Made by a program: the position numbers and the translations under genes. From Pantoea agglomerans (GTDB taxonomy: Bacteria > Pseudomonadota > Gammaproteobacteria > Enterobacterales > Enterobacteriaceae): a stretch of 64,000 nucleotides of DNA. Under the pieces are notes generated by a model. It was not told the origin of the DNA, made no database searches, and saw only the letters and a program-made list of their open reading frames with translations. This document shows positions 49,204-59,661 of this stretch, piece by piece (the stretch's first letter is position 1; each line of letters starts with the position of its first letter). Where the stretch lies: positions 3,906,001 to 3,970,000 of the forward strand of contig NZ_CP083809.1 of NCBI RefSeq assembly GCF_020149765.1, written 5' to 3'.

Positions 49204-50193
49204 TTAAGGCTTCATCACCTGATCGTAGGTGCCGCCGTCGGCAAAGTGCGTCTTCTGCGCCTGTGTCCAGCCACCAAACTTATTATCGACGGTAAACAGC
49301 TTCACCGGCGCGAAGGTACTGGCGAATTTCTTCGCCACTTCCGCATCGCGTGGGCGGTAGTAGTTTTGCGCGGCGATAGTCTGGCCTTCCGGCGAGTAGA
49401 GATATTTCAGATAGGCGTCCGCAACTTTACGCGTGCCCTGGCCGTCCACCACTTTATCCACGACGGAAACGGTCGGCTCCGCCAGAATGGATTCGCTCGG
49501 CGTTACGATTTCAAACTTGTCTTTACCCAGCTTATCGACCGCCAGGTAGGCTTCATTTTCCCAGGCGATCAGCACGTCGCCGATACCGCGTTCAACAAAG
49601 GTATTGGTTGCACCGCGTGCGCCGGAGTCCTGAACTTCGACGTTTTTAAACAGCGCTTTTACGTAGGCCAGCGCCTTCGCCTGGTCGCCGTTGTTCTGAT
49701 CCAGCGCCCAGCCCCATGCCGCCAGATAGTTCCAGCGCGCGCCGCCTGAGGTCTTTGGATTCGGGGTGATAACGGAAACCCCTGGCTTAACTAAATCTGG
49801 CCAGTCGTGAATGCCTTTCGGGTTGCCTTTTCGCACCAGGAAAACAATGGTGGAGGTATAAGGCGCGGAGTTGTCGGGCAGACGCTTGAGCCAGTTCTTG
49901 TCAATGCGGCCGCGTTCGGCAATGGCATCGACATCGGATTGCAGCGCCAGGGTCACGACATCGGCGCGAATGCCGTTGATCACGGAGGTAGCCTGTTTGC
50001 CTGAGCCGCCGTGCGACTGGCGGATCACCACGTTATCGCCGGTTTCCTGCTTATAGTGGGCTGCAAAGGCTTTATTGTACTGCTCGTACAGCTCGCGCGT
50101 CGGATCGTAAGAGACGTTTAACAGCTGGTAATCCTTTGCCAGAACGCTGGCAGAGGCCAGCAGAAGGGTAATACCGATACTCCACTTGTTCAT
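49204..50193 (-). CDS. sbp: Sbp, periplasmic sulfate-binding protein
   Basis: 329 residues from [19 protein letters not shown] (signal peptide to about residue 19), the E. coli length. Mature protein begins [21 protein letters not shown]; the family signature [17 protein letters not shown] is present. It captures sulfate (and thiosulfate) for the CysTWA importer, located elsewhere. CysB control is expected but I cannot mark the site. Confidence 0.97.
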   Translation of the reverse strand: MNKWSIGITLLLASASVLAKDYQLLNVSYDPTRELYEQYNKAFAAHYKQETGDNVVIRQSHGGSGKQATSVINGIRADVVTLALQSDVDAIAERGRIDKNWLKRLPDNSAPYTSTIVFLVRKGNPKGIHDWPDLVKPGVSVITPNPKTSGGARWNYLAAWGWALDQNNGDQAKALAYVKALFKNVEVQDSGARGATNTFVERGIGDVLIAWENEAYLAVDKLGKDKFEIVTPSESILAEPTVSVVDKVVDGQGTRKVADAYLKYLYSPEGQTIAAQNYYRPRDAEVAKKFASTFAPVKLFTVDNKFGGWTQAQKTHFADGGTYDQVMKP

Positions 50194-50302
50194 TATGCAC
50201 GCTCCCGATGTCATCAGGCCGGTAGCGTGACATAAACCATTTTAGAGCTAAAAGAATTAAAAATAAGCATTTATAACTGGCAGGAATATAGATGGTTATA
50301 AC

Positions 50303-50330
50303 AAAGGCGCGCCCGACGGACGCGCCTGAT
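50303..50330 (-). terminator. Terminator of pfkA
   Basis: GGCGCG and CGCGCC arms at 50306-50326 with a nearly paired interior; TTTGTTATAAC follows on the minus strand. It lies 13 bp past the pfkA stop. Confidence 0.8.
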
Positions 50331-50342
50331 TACCGAAGCGGA

Positions 50343-51305
50343 TCAGTAGAGTTTTTTCGCGGTTTCCAGCCAGTCGCGCTTAAACGGACGCTTCATGTTT
50401 TCGATAGCGTCGATGATGTCGTGATGCACCATCTTCTCGTTCTGGATGCCGACGCAGCGGCCGCCGTAGCCCTGCAGCAGCAGCTCAATCGCATAGGCAC
50501 CCATGCGTGAAGCGAGGATACGGTCGTAAGCGCAAGGCGCACCGCCGCGCTGAATATGACCAAGAACGGTCGCGCGCGTTTCGCGTTTGGTTTCCGCTTC
50601 GATGTACTTCGCCAGATCGTCGATATCACAGATATGCTCGGTGATCGCCACGATCGCGTGCTTTTTGCCTTTCGCGATGCCCGCTTTAATCTCCATCACC
50701 AGCTCTTCGCGGGTATAGGGGATTTCCGGCAGCACGATAAATTCGCAGCCGCCGGCAATCGCCGCCGCCAGGGTCAGGTCACCACAGTAGCGGCCCATCA
50801 CCTCGACAATAGAGATGCGCTGGTGCGAAGAAGAGGTGTCGCGCAGGCGGTCGATCGCCTCCACCACGGTTTCCAGCGCGGTGAAGTAGCCGATGGTGTA
50901 GTCAGTGCCCGCTACGTCGTTATCGATGGTGCCCGGCAGACCAATGCAGGGGAAGCCCATTTCGGTCAGACGCTTTGCGCCCATATAGGAGCCGTCGCCG
51001 CCGATAACCACCAGCGCGTCGATGCCGCGCTTTTTCATATTCTCAATGGCGACCTGACGTACTTCGTCATTGCGGAACTCGGGAAAACGCGCCGAGCCCA
51101 GGAAGGTACCGCCGCGGTTAATCATATCCGACACGCTGTAGCGGTCGAGGTTGATCATCCGGTCTTCGTACAATCCCAGATAGCCGTCATAGATACCAAA
51201 AACTTCCAGTCCTTCGCTCAGCGCTGAGCGCACAACGCCGCGAATGGCTGCGTTCATGCCGGGGGCGTCGCCGCCGCTGGTCAATACACCAATTTTTTTG
51301 ATCAT
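50343..51305 (-). CDS. pfkA: PfkA, ATP-dependent 6-phosphofructokinase
   Basis: 320 residues, as in E. coli. N-terminal [19 protein letters not shown] (ATP loop), GGDGSYMGA, catalytic [15 protein letters not shown] (D127 region), and [13 protein letters not shown]. It is the main allosteric glycolytic kinase (ADP-activated, PEP-inhibited in E. coli). A conserved neighbour of sbp and fieF. Confidence 0.98.
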   Translation of the reverse strand: MIKKIGVLTSGGDAPGMNAAIRGVVRSALSEGLEVFGIYDGYLGLYEDRMINLDRYSVSDMINRGGTFLGSARFPEFRNDEVRQVAIENMKKRGIDALVVIGGDGSYMGAKRLTEMGFPCIGLPGTIDNDVAGTDYTIGYFTALETVVEAIDRLRDTSSSHQRISIVEVMGRYCGDLTLAAAIAGGCEFIVLPEIPYTREELVMEIKAGIAKGKKHAIVAITEHICDIDDLAKYIEAETKRETRATVLGHIQRGGAPCAYDRILASRMGAYAIELLLQGYGGRCVGIQNEKMVHHDIIDAIENMKRPFKRDWLETAKKLY

Positions 51306-51510
51306 GACAACCTCTGGATTGTTAAAACGAAAAGTTAATCCTGCCTGTCGTGCGCCGTCAAACGGCTTACCCTATGCGCGACCCGTGATGGCAGATAGTA
51401 TATCAAAGGCTTGCAGCTGAATTGATTCAGGTCAGACAAGTTTTCACTAAATTTTTTGCAGTAATGTTAGCGCTTCGTCATTTTAAATAGATGGAACTGA
51501 TTCAATCAGG

Positions 51511-52413
51511 TTAAAAGCCGGGTGAGTTCTGCTGTTCAATCGGTACGACCGAACAGGGATCCTGGTGAATAATGACGTCCGAACCAGGGAAACGCTGACG
51601 CAGCGCTTTCTCTACCTGATCCGCTACGCGATGCGCCTGCACCAGCGGTAAATCGTCGTCCAGCTCCAGATGCAGCTGTATAAATTTCGTCGGCCCTGAC
51701 TGGCGCGTTCGCACGTCGTGCACGCCCTCTACGCCCGGCCAGTTCAGCGCCAGATTGAGAATAATGTTGTGCTCCTCTTCGGGCAGCGCGCGGTCCAGCA
51801 GCGACTGCACGGCGTCGTAACCCATGCGCAGCGCGCTGTAGAGAATATAGGCACCGATGCCTAACGCGAACAGCGCGTCTGCGCGGGCGAAGCCGTAGCT
51901 GCTTAAGGCCAGCGCAATCAGAATAGCGCCGTTCATCACCACATCGGACTGGTAGTGCAGCATATCGGCGCGAATCGCCTGGCTGTGGGTGTGGCGCACC
52001 ACCCAGCGCTGAAACGCCACCAGCAGCAGAGTGGAACAGAGCGCTACCACGGTAACCACCACCCCGACCAGCGGCGCGCGTAGCGCATTCGGCGAAGCCA
52101 GATGCTGAATCCCGGTCAGAAACAAGAACAGCGCCGAACCGGAGATAAACATGCTTTGCGCCAGCGCCGCCAGCGACTCCGCTTTGCCGTGACCAAAAGT
52201 ATGGTTGGCGTCAGCGGGCTGTAGCGCATAGCGCACCACCAAAAGATTGGTCAGCGAGGCGGCGATGTCTACCAGCGAGTCGACCAGGCCGGCCAGCAGG
52301 CTGACGGAGCCGGTATACCACCAGGCGAAAATTTTCACGAACAGTAGACAGGTCGCCAGGATGGTCGCCGCAAGCGCCGCGCGCTTTACCAGACGAGCGT
52401 AGGTGGGTTGCAT
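51511..52413 (-). CDS. fieF: FieF, ferrous iron/zinc efflux (CDF family)
   Basis: 300 residues, as E. coli YiiP/FieF. Six membrane helices; the transport-site acids D45 and D49 ([12 protein letters not shown]) and the H/D pair in [15 protein letters not shown] correspond to the known metal site. Cytoplasmic C-terminal domain contains [32 protein letters not shown] and [11 protein letters not shown] proton-metal antiporter exporting Zn and Fe. Confidence 0.96.
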   Translation of the reverse strand: MQPTYARLVKRAALAATILATCLLFVKIFAWWYTGSVSLLAGLVDSLVDIAASLTNLLVVRYALQPADANHTFGHGKAESLAALAQSMFISGSALFLFLTGIQHLASPNALRAPLVGVVVTVVALCSTLLLVAFQRWVVRHTHSQAIRADMLHYQSDVVMNGAILIALALSSYGFARADALFALGIGAYILYSALRMGYDAVQSLLDRALPEEEHNIILNLALNWPGVEGVHDVRTRQSGPTKFIQLHLELDDDLPLVQAHRVADQVEKALRQRFPGSDVIIHQDPCSVVPIEQQNSPGF

Positions 52414-52537
52414 AGTGTGCTCCCTCAGCCATTACAGGCATGCACCCGAAATAAAGGAATGGCTAAAGTTTAACATCCAGATTGTCGCTGCGCATAAACC
52501 CTGCGTACTCAGGAAAGAAAGGCTGGCAGAATGCCAG

Positions 52538-52593
52538 AAAAAACAAACCCCGCCCTCAAAGAGGACGGGGTACCGTTTCCCACCTGGGGAAAC
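52538..52593 (-). terminator. Tandem hairpins ending the KGG gene
   Basis: A GTTTCCC/GGGGAAAC stem (52575-52593) is followed on the minus strand by CCCCGTCCTC/GAGGGCGGGG (52548-52570) and a TTTGTTTTTT run. The second is a good intrinsic terminator. Confidence 0.85.
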
Positions 52594-52621
52594 GCACGAG
52601 TACAGCTGAGCTCGTTAAATA

Positions 52622-52801
52622 TCAGGAAGAGCTGCGGCCGCCGCCGTGGCTGTTCTGACCGCCTTTTTTGCCTGCTTCAGAGGCTTTCTCACGGTCATTT
52701 TTGAAGTTACCGCCGCTGTTTTGTCCGCCTTTTTTACCAGCTTCAGAGGCTTTCTGCGGGTTGTCTGCGAAATTGCCTGAACCACCACGATGTTCTGCCA
52801 T
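52622..52801 (-). CDS. YciG-like KGG-repeat stress protein
   Basis: 59 residues, starting MAEHRGGSGNFADNP. It contains two KASEAGKKGGQNS repeats (about 17-29 and 39-51) joined by GGNFKNDRE and ends HGGGRSSS. This is the KGG / con-10-like family (E. coli YciG, YmdF), general-stress or osmotically induced, very hydrophilic and probably unstructured; the molecular function is unknown to me. A GGAG ribosome site lies 8 bp upstream of ATG and terminator hairpins follow. Its E. coli homologues are elsewhere, so this is an insertion between fieF and cpxP. Confidence 0.92.
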   Translation of the reverse strand: MAEHRGGSGNFADNPQKASEAGKKGGQNSGGNFKNDREKASEAGKKGGQNSHGGGRSSS

Positions 52802-53238
52802 AACTTACTCCGTTAATATATTCAGATTGATTTACGTAATGTGGTTAATGCACTCCATTTATATTCCCGGGATGTCCGCCTTCCTTGCTGCGACAGGATT
52901 AAGTGTAGAAGTAAGCCATAAGAATTCAAGAAATTAATAAATTATATAACATATTGATTTAAATCAACTTTACTCAATGATGAAAAACTTATTATCTTCT
53001 TATCATATATTTAAACAATTCATCGCTTCGCTTTATTTATTTAATTTCGTTTCGCTTATCGCTATATTTTTACGGCATAACTTATAGCGCTAAAAAAATA
53101 AACGAGACGAGAAAGAAGTGGGGTTATTAATTACCAGAAGATCTATGCGGTTAATGACTTTGTTAAATAAAGCGTTGATGCCGGGCGGGTGCCAGCCCAC
53201 CAGGATTGACCCTGCAGCTGGGAACGCGCAAAAAAGGC
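52802..53238. other. AT-rich non-coding region before cpxP terminator
   Basis: About 440 bp, markedly AT-rich (52960-53100 is mostly A/T), unlike the rest of the window. A frame at 53118-53348 overlaps the cpxP terminator and stop and has no recognisable product. Probably the KGG promoter plus spacer. Confidence 0.6.
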
Positions 53239-53265
53239 AAAAAAAACCCCGCCATCATGGCGGGG
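53239..53265 (-). terminator. Terminator of cpxP
   Basis: CCCCGCC/GGCGGGG arms at 53247-53265 with a short loop, then a T8 run on the minus strand. It lies 45 bp past the cpxP stop. Confidence 0.9.
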
Positions 53266-53309
53266 AAGACAGGGATGGTGTCTATGGCAAGGAAAACAGG
53301 GATACTATG

Positions 53310-53819
53310 TTACTGGTTACTGCTGGTACTACTCACTGCTTGCAGTGATGATGCTGACTGCAAATTCGAGAGCTTGCGCAGCTCGGCAAGCCGCCGCTCG
53401 TAATTCTTCTGCAACGCGGCCTGCTGGGCCGGTGTTAGCAAGTGATACATCTGGTTGCGAATGCGCGCCATCTCGACATGCTGTTCGATTTGCGCCTGCG
53501 CGATTTTCTCAGCCTGGGCGCGGATAGCCGCTTCGTTAAACGTGTCCGCCGTAATCAGACCATGCATGTTTTCGATATCGCTGATGCTGACAGGGGAACG
53601 TTCATATCGCGCCTGCTGCATCAGGTCTCGCATCTGTTGACGCTGCTCTTCCGTCAACTCGATGCCGTCGAACATGTGGCTTTGCGGATTTTGCGTCATA
53701 CTGCCTGTCGTCAATCCGCCTTGATGCATTTGGTCAATCGTCGTCGTGTCTGCTACTCCTGCGCTGGCGTAATTGAGAACCATCGCTGAGGCAATGACGA
53801 CGGCGGTTACTGTGCGCAT
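53310..53819 (-). CDS. cpxP: CpxP, periplasmic inhibitor of the Cpx response
   Basis: 169 residues (E. coli 166). A signal peptide (TAVVIASAMVLNYASAGVA) precedes a helical periplasmic protein with two LTxxQ motifs (LTEEQRQQMRDLMQQARYE and LTPAQQAA). It binds CpxA and misfolded pilins and is degraded by DegP. Divergent from cpxRA with a CpxR box between. Confidence 0.95.
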   Translation of the reverse strand: MRTVTAVVIASAMVLNYASAGVADTTTIDQMHQGGLTTGSMTQNPQSHMFDGIELTEEQRQQMRDLMQQARYERSPVSISDIENMHGLITADTFNEAAIRAQAEKIAQAQIEQHVEMARIRNQMYHLLTPAQQAALQKNYERRLAELRKLSNLQSASSLQAVSSTSSNQ

Positions 53820-53898
53820 CGTTTACTCCAGTTCGTTCCGTTTTGCGATTCAACGAGAGCCAGTGTACGGCGACAGCTGCAAACATCCGTCAGGGGGT

Positions 53899-53913
53899 GT
53901 AAAACTACGTAAA
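53899..53913. promoter_or_regulatory. CpxR box between cpxP and cpxR
   Basis: GTAAAACTACGTAAA is a perfect GTAAA-N5-GTAAA site, 80 bp before cpxP and 56 bp before cpxR, matching the E. coli arrangement that activates both. Confidence 0.92.
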
Positions 53914-53968
53914 GCGTTGGATTGACAAGTCAGGAACACGGTATTTTGCCTGCGGAGGGCAATAAAAA

Positions 53969-54667
53969 ATGAATAAAATCCTGTTGGTTGACGATGACCG
54001 CGAATTAACTTCGCTGCTAAAAGAACTGTTAGAAATGGAAGGGTTTGAAGTGGTGGTAGCCAGCGACGGCGAACAGGCGTTAAGCCTGCTGGATAACTCC
54101 ATTGATCTACTTTTGCTCGACGTGATGATGCCGAAAAAGAACGGTATCGACACGCTGAAAGAACTACGCCAGCAACATCAGACGCCCGTCATTATGTTAA
54201 CCGCGCGCGGAAGCGAGCTGGATCGCGTGCTGGGGCTCGAACTGGGCGCAGATGACTATCTGCCTAAGCCGTTTAACGATCGCGAGCTGGTGGCGCGTAT
54301 ACGCGCGATTCTGCGCCGTTCCAACTGGAGCGAACAGCAACAGCAGCACGACAGCAGCTCGCCGACGCTGGAAGTCGACTGCCTGCGCCTGAACCCCGGC
54401 CGTCAGGAGGCGAGTTTCGACAATCAGACGCTGGATCTCACCGGCACAGAGTTCACCCTGCTCTACCTGCTGGCGCAGCATCTGGGTCAGGTCGTGTCGC
54501 GCGAGCATCTGAGCCAGGAAGTGCTTGGCAAGCGTCTGACGCCGTTTGACCGCGCCATCGATATGCATATCTCCAACCTGCGCCGCAAACTGCCTGAACG
54601 CCGCGACGGCCATCCGTGGTTTAAAACCCTGCGCGGCCGCGGCTATCTGATGGTTTCAGCTTCATGA
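53969..54667 (+). CDS. cpxR: CpxR, envelope-stress response regulator
   Basis: 232 residues, as in E. coli. Receiver domain with acidic pocket VDDD, phospho-acceptor D51 (LLLLDVMMP) and K in LPKPFN; OmpR-type winged helix with FTLLYLLAQHLGQVVSREHLSQ and the C-terminal RGRGYLMV. Autoregulated through the CpxR box. Its stop overlaps cpxA by 4 bp. Confidence 0.98.
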   Translation: MNKILLVDDDRELTSLLKELLEMEGFEVVVASDGEQALSLLDNSIDLLLLDVMMPKKNGIDTLKELRQQHQTPVIMLTARGSELDRVLGLELGADDYLPKPFNDRELVARIRAILRRSNWSEQQQQHDSSSPTLEVDCLRLNPGRQEASFDNQTLDLTGTEFTLLYLLAQHLGQVVSREHLSQEVLGKRLTPFDRAIDMHISNLRRKLPERRDGHPWFKTLRGRGYLMVSAS

Positions 54668-56043
54668 TTGGCAGCCTCACCACCCGCATCTTCGCTATTT
54701 TCTGGTTAACCCTGGCGCTGGTGTTGATGCTGGTATTGATGGTGCCCAAGCTGGATTCGCGTCAGAGGGTCTCGCTGCTCGATAGCGAGCAGCGCCAGGG
54801 CACGATGATTGAGCAACATGTTGAAGTGGAGCTGGCGCAGGATCCGCCCAACGATTTAATGTGGTGGCGCCGACTCTCCCGCGCCATCGACAAGTGGGCG
54901 CCCCCTGGCCAGCGTCTGCTGCTGGTCACCAGCGAAGGCCGCGTGATAGGCGCGCAGCATAATGAAATGCAGGTGATTCGCAACTTTATCGGGCAGTCCG
55001 ACAACGCCGATCACCCGCAGAAAAAGAAGTATGGCCGTATCGAAATGGTCGGCCCCTTCGCAGTGCGCGACGGCGAAGATAACTATCAGCTCTACCTGAT
55101 TCGTCCGGCGACCAGTTCGCAGCTCGATTTTATTAACTTGCTGTTCGACCGGCCGCTGCTGCTGCTGATTGTCACCATGCTGATCAGCTCGCCGCTGCTG
55201 CTGTGGCTGGCGTGGAGCCTGGCGCGACCGGCACGCAAGCTTAAATATGCGGCGGATGAAGTCGCCAGCGGTAATTTGCGCCAGCATCCAGAACTGGAAT
55301 CGGGCCCGCAGGAGTTTCTCGCCGCTGGCTCCAGCTTTAACCAGATGGTTAGCGCGCTCGAGCGCATGATGACGTCGCAGCAGCGTCTGCTGTCGGATAT
55401 CAGCCATGAGCTGCGCACACCGCTGACGCGTCTGCAGCTGGCCACGGCGCTGCTGCGCCGCCGACACGGCGAAGGCAAAGAGCTGGAGCGCATCGAAACC
55501 GAGGCGCAGCGTCTGGACGGCATGATCAACGATTTGCTGGTGCTGTCGCGCACCCAGCACAAGAACGCGCTGGTCAGCGAGGCGATGAAAGCTAATCAGC
55601 TCTGGAACGACGTGCTGGAAGATGCGAAATTTGAAGCCGAGCAGATGGGCAAGCAGCTCGACGTCCCCTATCCGCCCGGCCCCTGGCCGCTCTACGGCAA
55701 CCCGCATGCGCTGGAGAGCGCGCTGGAAAACATCGTGCGCAATGCGCTGCGCTACTCGCACTCGCATATCAGCGTCAGCTTTTCGGTGGATATCAGCGGC
55801 CTGACGGTGCACGTCGACGATGACGGCCCGGGGGTCAGCCCGGAAGATCGCGAGCAGATATTCCGTCCGTTCTACCGCACCGATGAGGCGCGCGACCGCG
55901 AATCCGGCGGTACCGGGCTCGGCCTGGCGATTGTTGAAACCGCCATCCAGCAGCACCGTGGCTGGGTCAAGGCGGACGACAGCCCGCTTGGTGGCCTGCG
56001 CCTGACGCTCTGGCTGCCGCTCTACTCCTCCAGCCGTCAATAA
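54664..56043 (+). CDS. cpxA: CpxA, envelope-stress sensor histidine kinase
   Basis: 459 residues (E. coli 457). Two membrane helices (about 8-28 and 164-184) bound a periplasmic sensor domain; then HAMP, the H-box [17 protein letters not shown] with H248, the N-box [11 protein letters not shown] and G-boxes DDDGPGV and [11 protein letters not shown]. It phosphorylates or dephosphorylates CpxR in response to misfolded envelope proteins and is held down by CpxP. Confidence 0.98.
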   Translation: MIGSLTTRIFAIFWLTLALVLMLVLMVPKLDSRQRVSLLDSEQRQGTMIEQHVEVELAQDPPNDLMWWRRLSRAIDKWAPPGQRLLLVTSEGRVIGAQHNEMQVIRNFIGQSDNADHPQKKKYGRIEMVGPFAVRDGEDNYQLYLIRPATSSQLDFINLLFDRPLLLLIVTMLISSPLLLWLAWSLARPARKLKYAADEVASGNLRQHPELESGPQEFLAAGSSFNQMVSALERMMTSQQRLLSDISHELRTPLTRLQLATALLRRRHGEGKELERIETEAQRLDGMINDLLVLSRTQHKNALVSEAMKANQLWNDVLEDAKFEAEQMGKQLDVPYPPGPWPLYGNPHALESALENIVRNALRYSHSHISVSFSVDISGLTVHVDDDGPGVSPEDREQIFRPFYRTDEARDRESGGTGLGLAIVETAIQQHRGWVKADDSPLGGLRLTLWLPLYSSSRQ

Positions 56044-56078
56044 TTTGCTATGCTTCGGCCCCTGTTATCGGGGGCCTT

Positions 56079-56549
56079 ATGCTTAACATCGTCTTATTTG
56101 AACCAGAAATTCCGCCGAATACCGGCAATATTATTCGCCTCTGCGCCAACACCGGCTTTCAGCTGCATCTGATTGAACCGCTTGGTTTCGCATGGGACGA
56201 CAAGCGGCTGCGCCGCGCCGGTCTCGACTATCACGAATTTACCGCCATTCAGAAGCATGAAGGCTATGAGGCGTTTCTGCGCGTTGAGCAACCGCAGCGG
56301 CTGTTTGCGCTGACCACGAAGGGAACGCCAGCGCACAGCGCGGTGAGCTATCAGGCGGGCGACTATCTGCTGTTTGGCCCGGAGAGCCGCGGGCTGCCCG
56401 CCGACATTCTCGACGCGCTGCCGCCAGAGCATAAGATCCGCATTCCGATGCGCGCAGAGAGCCGCAGCATGAATCTGTCAAATGCGGTGTCGGTGGTGGT
56501 CTATGAAGCCTGGCGCCAGCTTGATTACGCCGGCGCGCGGCTCAGTTAG
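56079..56549 (+). CDS. trmL: TrmL, tRNA (cytidine/uridine-34 2'-O)-methyltransferase
   Basis: 156 residues (E. coli 157). SPOUT/SpoU fold with knot motifs: [31 protein letters not shown] and [24 protein letters not shown] (cofactor site). It methylates the wobble base of two leucine tRNAs. The ribosome site lies in a small hairpin (GGCCCC/GGGGCC, 56057-56076). It overlaps cysE tail to tail by 3 bp. Confidence 0.97.
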   Translation: MLNIVLFEPEIPPNTGNIIRLCANTGFQLHLIEPLGFAWDDKRLRRAGLDYHEFTAIQKHEGYEAFLRVEQPQRLFALTTKGTPAHSAVSYQAGDYLLFGPESRGLPADILDALPPEHKIRIPMRAESRSMNLSNAVSVVVYEAWRQLDYAGARLS

Positions 56550-57367
56550 ATCCCGTCGCCGAACTCAAAGCCCGGTACGGTGCCGTTGAAGTGTTGATCC
56601 ATATCCATTGAGGGTTTTTCACTCGCCGGCTTGCCGACGATGCGCGCCGGTACGCCTGCGGCGGTGGTATGCGGCGGCACGGGCTGCAACACCACCGAGC
56701 CTGCGCCGATTTTCGCGCCGCGCCCGACCTCAATATTGCCGAGGATCTTCGCGCCTGCGCCAATCATCACTCCCTCGCGGATTTTCGGATGGCGATCGCC
56801 GCTGGTCTTGCCGGTACCGCCGAGCGTCACCGACTGCAGGATTGAGACGTCATTCTCCACCACCGCCGTTTCGCCGATAACGATGCCGGTGGCGTGGTCA
56901 AGCATGATGCCGTGGCCGATGTTCGCCGCCGGATGGATATCCACGGCGAATGAGACGGAGATTTCATTTTGCAGGTAGACCGCTAATGCGCGGCGCCCTT
57001 CGTTCCACAGCCAGTGGCCGATGCGATAGGCCTGCAGCGCGTGAAAGCCTTTCAGGTAGAGCAGCGGCGTGGAGTATTTATCCACCGCCGGGTCGCGCTG
57101 GCGCACCGCCTGGATATCGAGCGCGGCCGAGGCGATCATCGACGGATCTTCACGATAGGCCTCTTCGACGATTTCGCGAATGGCGATAGCGGGCATAATA
57201 GGATTGGCGAGCTTGTTGGCCAGCATATAGCTCAGGGCGCTGCCGAGATTTTCGTGTTTCAACAAAGTCGCATGATAAAAGCTGGCCAGCATCGGCTCAC
57301 AATCGGCCAGCGCGCGCGCTTCCGCTTTGATGTTGTTCCAGACCAGTTCTAACTCATCAGACGACAT
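56546..57367 (-). CDS. cysE: CysE, serine acetyltransferase
   Basis: 273 residues as in E. coli. Left-handed beta-helix acetyltransferase making O-acetylserine; the catalytic D and H lie in [20 protein letters not shown], hexapeptide repeats follow, and the C-terminal end reaches GDGI, the tail that binds CysK. Cysteine feedback inhibition is usual. It is downstream of gpsA but separated by an intrinsic terminator, so it may be read at reduced level or have its own promoter. Confidence 0.98.
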   Translation of the reverse strand: MSSDELELVWNNIKAEARALADCEPMLASFYHATLLKHENLGSALSYMLANKLANPIMPAIAIREIVEEAYREDPSMIASAALDIQAVRQRDPAVDKYSTPLLYLKGFHALQAYRIGHWLWNEGRRALAVYLQNEISVSFAVDIHPAANIGHGIMLDHATGIVIGETAVVENDVSILQSVTLGGTGKTSGDRHPKIREGVMIGAGAKILGNIEVGRGAKIGAGSVVLQPVPPHTTAAGVPARIVGKPASEKPSMDMDQHFNGTVPGFEFGDGI

Positions 57368-57382
57368 TGCAGTTTTCTCCCG

Positions 57383-57407
57383 AAAAAAAAAGCGCCTGAA
57401 TGGCGCT
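57383..57407 (-). terminator. Intrinsic terminator between gpsA and cysE
   Basis: Minus strand: AGCGCC and GGCGCT arms (57402-57407 and 57391-57396) with a 5-nt loop, directly followed by a run of nine T. It sits within 16 bp of the cysE start, just ahead of the GGGAGAAAA ribosome site. Confidence 0.9.
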
Positions 57408-57434
57408 ACAGGTGATCATGCTGCGCATCCCGCA

Positions 57435-58451
57435 TCAGCCTGAGCCGTTTTCGTCCTTCCTTGTACGGCCTAACAGGCTCAATGCTGCCTCTCGCGCCGA
57501 CTTTCCGCAATAGAGCACCTGATAGATTTGTTCAGTAATCGGCATTTCAACGCCGACGCGCTCTGCCAACGCCTTGACTTCTTTGGTGTTTTTATAGCCT
57601 TCTACAACTTGTCCGATAATGCGTTGCGCGTTATCTACCTCTTCACCCTGGCCCAGCATCAGGCCGAAACGGCGGTTGCGCGACTGATTGTCGGTACAGG
57701 TCAGCACCAGATCGCCTAAGCCAGCCATGCCCATAAAGGTCGTGGGATCGGCACCCAGCGCAGCGCCAAGACGGCTCATTTCCGCCAGCCCGCGCGTAAT
57801 CAGCGCGGTGCGCGCATTGGCGCCGAAGCCGATGCCGTCGGAAATGCCCGCGCCGATGGCGATAACGTTTTTCACCGCGCCGCCAAGCTGCACGCCGATA
57901 AAGTCAGGATTGTTGTAAACGCGGAAGCTTTTGCCGCAGTGCAGCTTTTGCTGCAAGTCTTCGGCGAAAGAGGCATCGGTCGCCGCCAGGGCAATCGCGG
58001 TCGGCAGGCCCGCCGCCAGCTCTTTGGCGAAGGTCGGCCCGGAGATCACCGCCAGCGGCGTCGCGTCACCGAGAATATCGCGCGCCACATCCTGCAGCAG
58101 TCTTCCGGTTTCGCGCTCCAGCCCTTTGGTCGCCCAGACGATGCGCGACTCAGGACGCAGATGCGGTTTAATCTGCTGCAGCACCTCGCCAAACACATGG
58201 CTCGGCACCACTACCAGCAGATCGCGGCTGGCCGCAATAGCGTGGGCTAAGTCGGGCTCAAGCTCAAGGTTATCGGGAAAAGGCACGTCGGGGAGAAAAG
58301 CGCTGTTGCAGCGTTCGGCCTGCAGCTGCGCCAGATGCGCGGGATTGTGTCCCCACAGCAGCACGGGATTGCCGTTGCGGGCTAAGGTGATGGCCAGAGC
58401 GGTGCCGTACGAGCCGGCACCGATGACGCTAATCGAAGCGTGTGTAGTCAT
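57435..58451 (-). CDS. gpsA: GpsA, glycerol-3-phosphate dehydrogenase (NAD(P)+)
   Basis: 338 residues (E. coli 339). N-terminal Rossmann loop [14 protein letters not shown], catalytic lysine in [13 protein letters not shown], and the G3P signature [16 protein letters not shown]. It makes sn-glycerol 3-phosphate for phospholipids. Its ATG overlaps the secB stop by one base. Confidence 0.98.
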   Translation of the reverse strand: MTTHASISVIGAGSYGTALAITLARNGNPVLLWGHNPAHLAQLQAERCNSAFLPDVPFPDNLELEPDLAHAIAASRDLLVVVPSHVFGEVLQQIKPHLRPESRIVWATKGLERETGRLLQDVARDILGDATPLAVISGPTFAKELAAGLPTAIALAATDASFAEDLQQKLHCGKSFRVYNNPDFIGVQLGGAVKNVIAIGAGISDGIGFGANARTALITRGLAEMSRLGAALGADPTTFMGMAGLGDLVLTCTDNQSRNRRFGLMLGQGEEVDNAQRIIGQVVEGYKNTKEVKALAERVGVEMPITEQIYQVLYCGKSAREAALSLLGRTRKDENGSG

Positions 58452-58915
58452 CAGGCATCCTGATGTGGTTCGGCACCTTCGCCTTGCTGCTGCAGGTAGT
58501 TCATAAACAGCGCGTCAAAGTTTACCGGCGCCAGGTTAAGCTGCGGGAAGGTGCCGCGAGAGACCAGGCTGGTGATGCATTCGCGTGCGTACGGGAACAG
58601 GATGTTCGGGCAATAGGCGCCCAGGCAGTGCGCCATCTGCGTGCCTTCAATACCGCTGATGGTGAAGATGCCCGCCTGCTGTACTTCACACAGGAATGCG
58701 GTTTCTTCGCCAACGGTGGCGGTTACGGTCACGCGCAGCACTACTTCATAAACCTCGTCAGCCAGCTGTGATGACGCAGTATCCAGATCCAGCTTCACTT
58801 CCGGTTCCCACTCTTTCTGGAAAACCTGCGGCGCGTTCGGCGCTTCAAAAGAGACGTCTTTGGTGTAAACGCGTTGAATCTGGAATTGCATTTCGTTGGT
58901 GTTTTGTTCTGACAT
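58451..58915 (-). CDS. secB: SecB, protein-export chaperone
   Basis: 154 residues (E. coli 155). Tetrameric cytoplasmic chaperone delivering preproteins to SecA. Conserved [27 protein letters not shown] and [13 protein letters not shown]. Part of yibN-grxC-secB-gpsA, 39 bp after grxC. Confidence 0.98.
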   Translation of the reverse strand: MSEQNTNEMQFQIQRVYTKDVSFEAPNAPQVFQKEWEPEVKLDLDTASSQLADEVYEVVLRVTVTATVGEETAFLCEVQQAGIFTISGIEGTQMAHCLGAYCPNILFPYARECITSLVSRGTFPQLNLAPVNFDALFMNYLQQQGEGAEPHQDA

Positions 58916-58954
58916 CTGACTAAGTCCTGTAAGTTGAAAAATCCTGCGCCGCTC

Positions 58955-59209
58955 TTACGCCTGCAGTAGCGGATCTAATCCTTCACGACTGTCCAGCGCG
59001 TAAAGGTCGTCGCAGCCGCCAATGTGCTGCGCATCAATAAAAATCTGAGGCACGGTGGTGCGGCCGCTGCGTTTGATCATCTCTTCGCGTTTCGCGGCGT
59101 CCCCGTCGATGGGGATCTCCTGAAACGACACACCTTTTTGACTCAACAGCGCCTTCGCCCGGTGGCAGAAAGGACAGGTCGCCTTGGTGTAAATCTCGAC
59201 ATTAGCCAT
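58955..59209 (-). CDS. grxC: GrxC, glutaredoxin 3
   Basis: 84 residues (E. coli 83). Thioredoxin fold; active site ATCPFCHRAK with C12 and C15, where E. coli has CPYC. The cis-proline TVPQIFID and GGCDDLYAL glutathione-binding parts are conserved. It reduces disulfides and glutathionylated proteins. The Tyr-to-Phe change in the active site is conservative. Confidence 0.96.
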   Translation of the reverse strand: MANVEIYTKATCPFCHRAKALLSQKGVSFQEIPIDGDAAKREEMIKRSGRTTVPQIFIDAQHIGGCDDLYALDSREGLDPLLQA

Positions 59210-59229
59210 GTTGCGTACCTCGATAGATG

Positions 59230-59661
59230 TTATTTTCCGCGCACCAGCGGAAGGTTGTCTCCGCTCCAGCCGCTGATGCCGTCTTTCAGAACGGTCACCT
59301 GGTTAAAGCCGGCGGCGCTCAGTTTTTCAGCCGGCTCGCTCGCGCTCTGGCCGGTGGCACACACCACAATTATGGGCTGAGCCTTATGCTTTTCCAGCTC
59401 GCCGAAGCTGCCTTTTTTAATATCCGCCGCCGCGACGTTCATGGCGCCCGAAATATGTCCTCTGCGGTAATCGTCACGCGACCGCACGTCCACTACTACC
59501 GCCTCTTCTTTGTTAATCAGGCGGGTCGCTTCGCCGCGGCTGATAACTTTCACCTTAGAAAACATTCCTTTAAAGGTGGTCACAATCACCAGAACCAGTA
59601 AAACGACCCATGCCAGACTGAGGATGGTGTGATTGCTTGCAAACTGCATAATTTCTTGCAT
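59230..59661 (-). CDS. yibN: YibN, membrane-anchored rhodanese
   Basis: 143 residues as in E. coli. An N-terminal membrane helix (about 14-32) leads to a cytoplasmic rhodanese domain: [21 protein letters not shown] and the active-site C101 in VVCATGQSA. Expected to handle persulfide sulfur; the physiological substrate is uncertain. First gene of the yibN-grxC-secB-gpsA run. Confidence 0.94.
   Translation of the reverse strand: MQEIMQFASNHTILSLAWVVLLVLVIVTTFKGMFSKVKVISRGEATRLINKEEAVVVDVRSRDDYRRGHISGAMNVAAADIKKGSFGELEKHKAQPIIVVCATGQSASEPAEKLSAAGFNQVTVLKDGISGWSGDNLPLVRGK

Noticed and set aside
53118..53348. 76-codon plus frame before cpxP
   Set aside because: Runs through the cpxP terminator and into its 3' end; no recognisable product.
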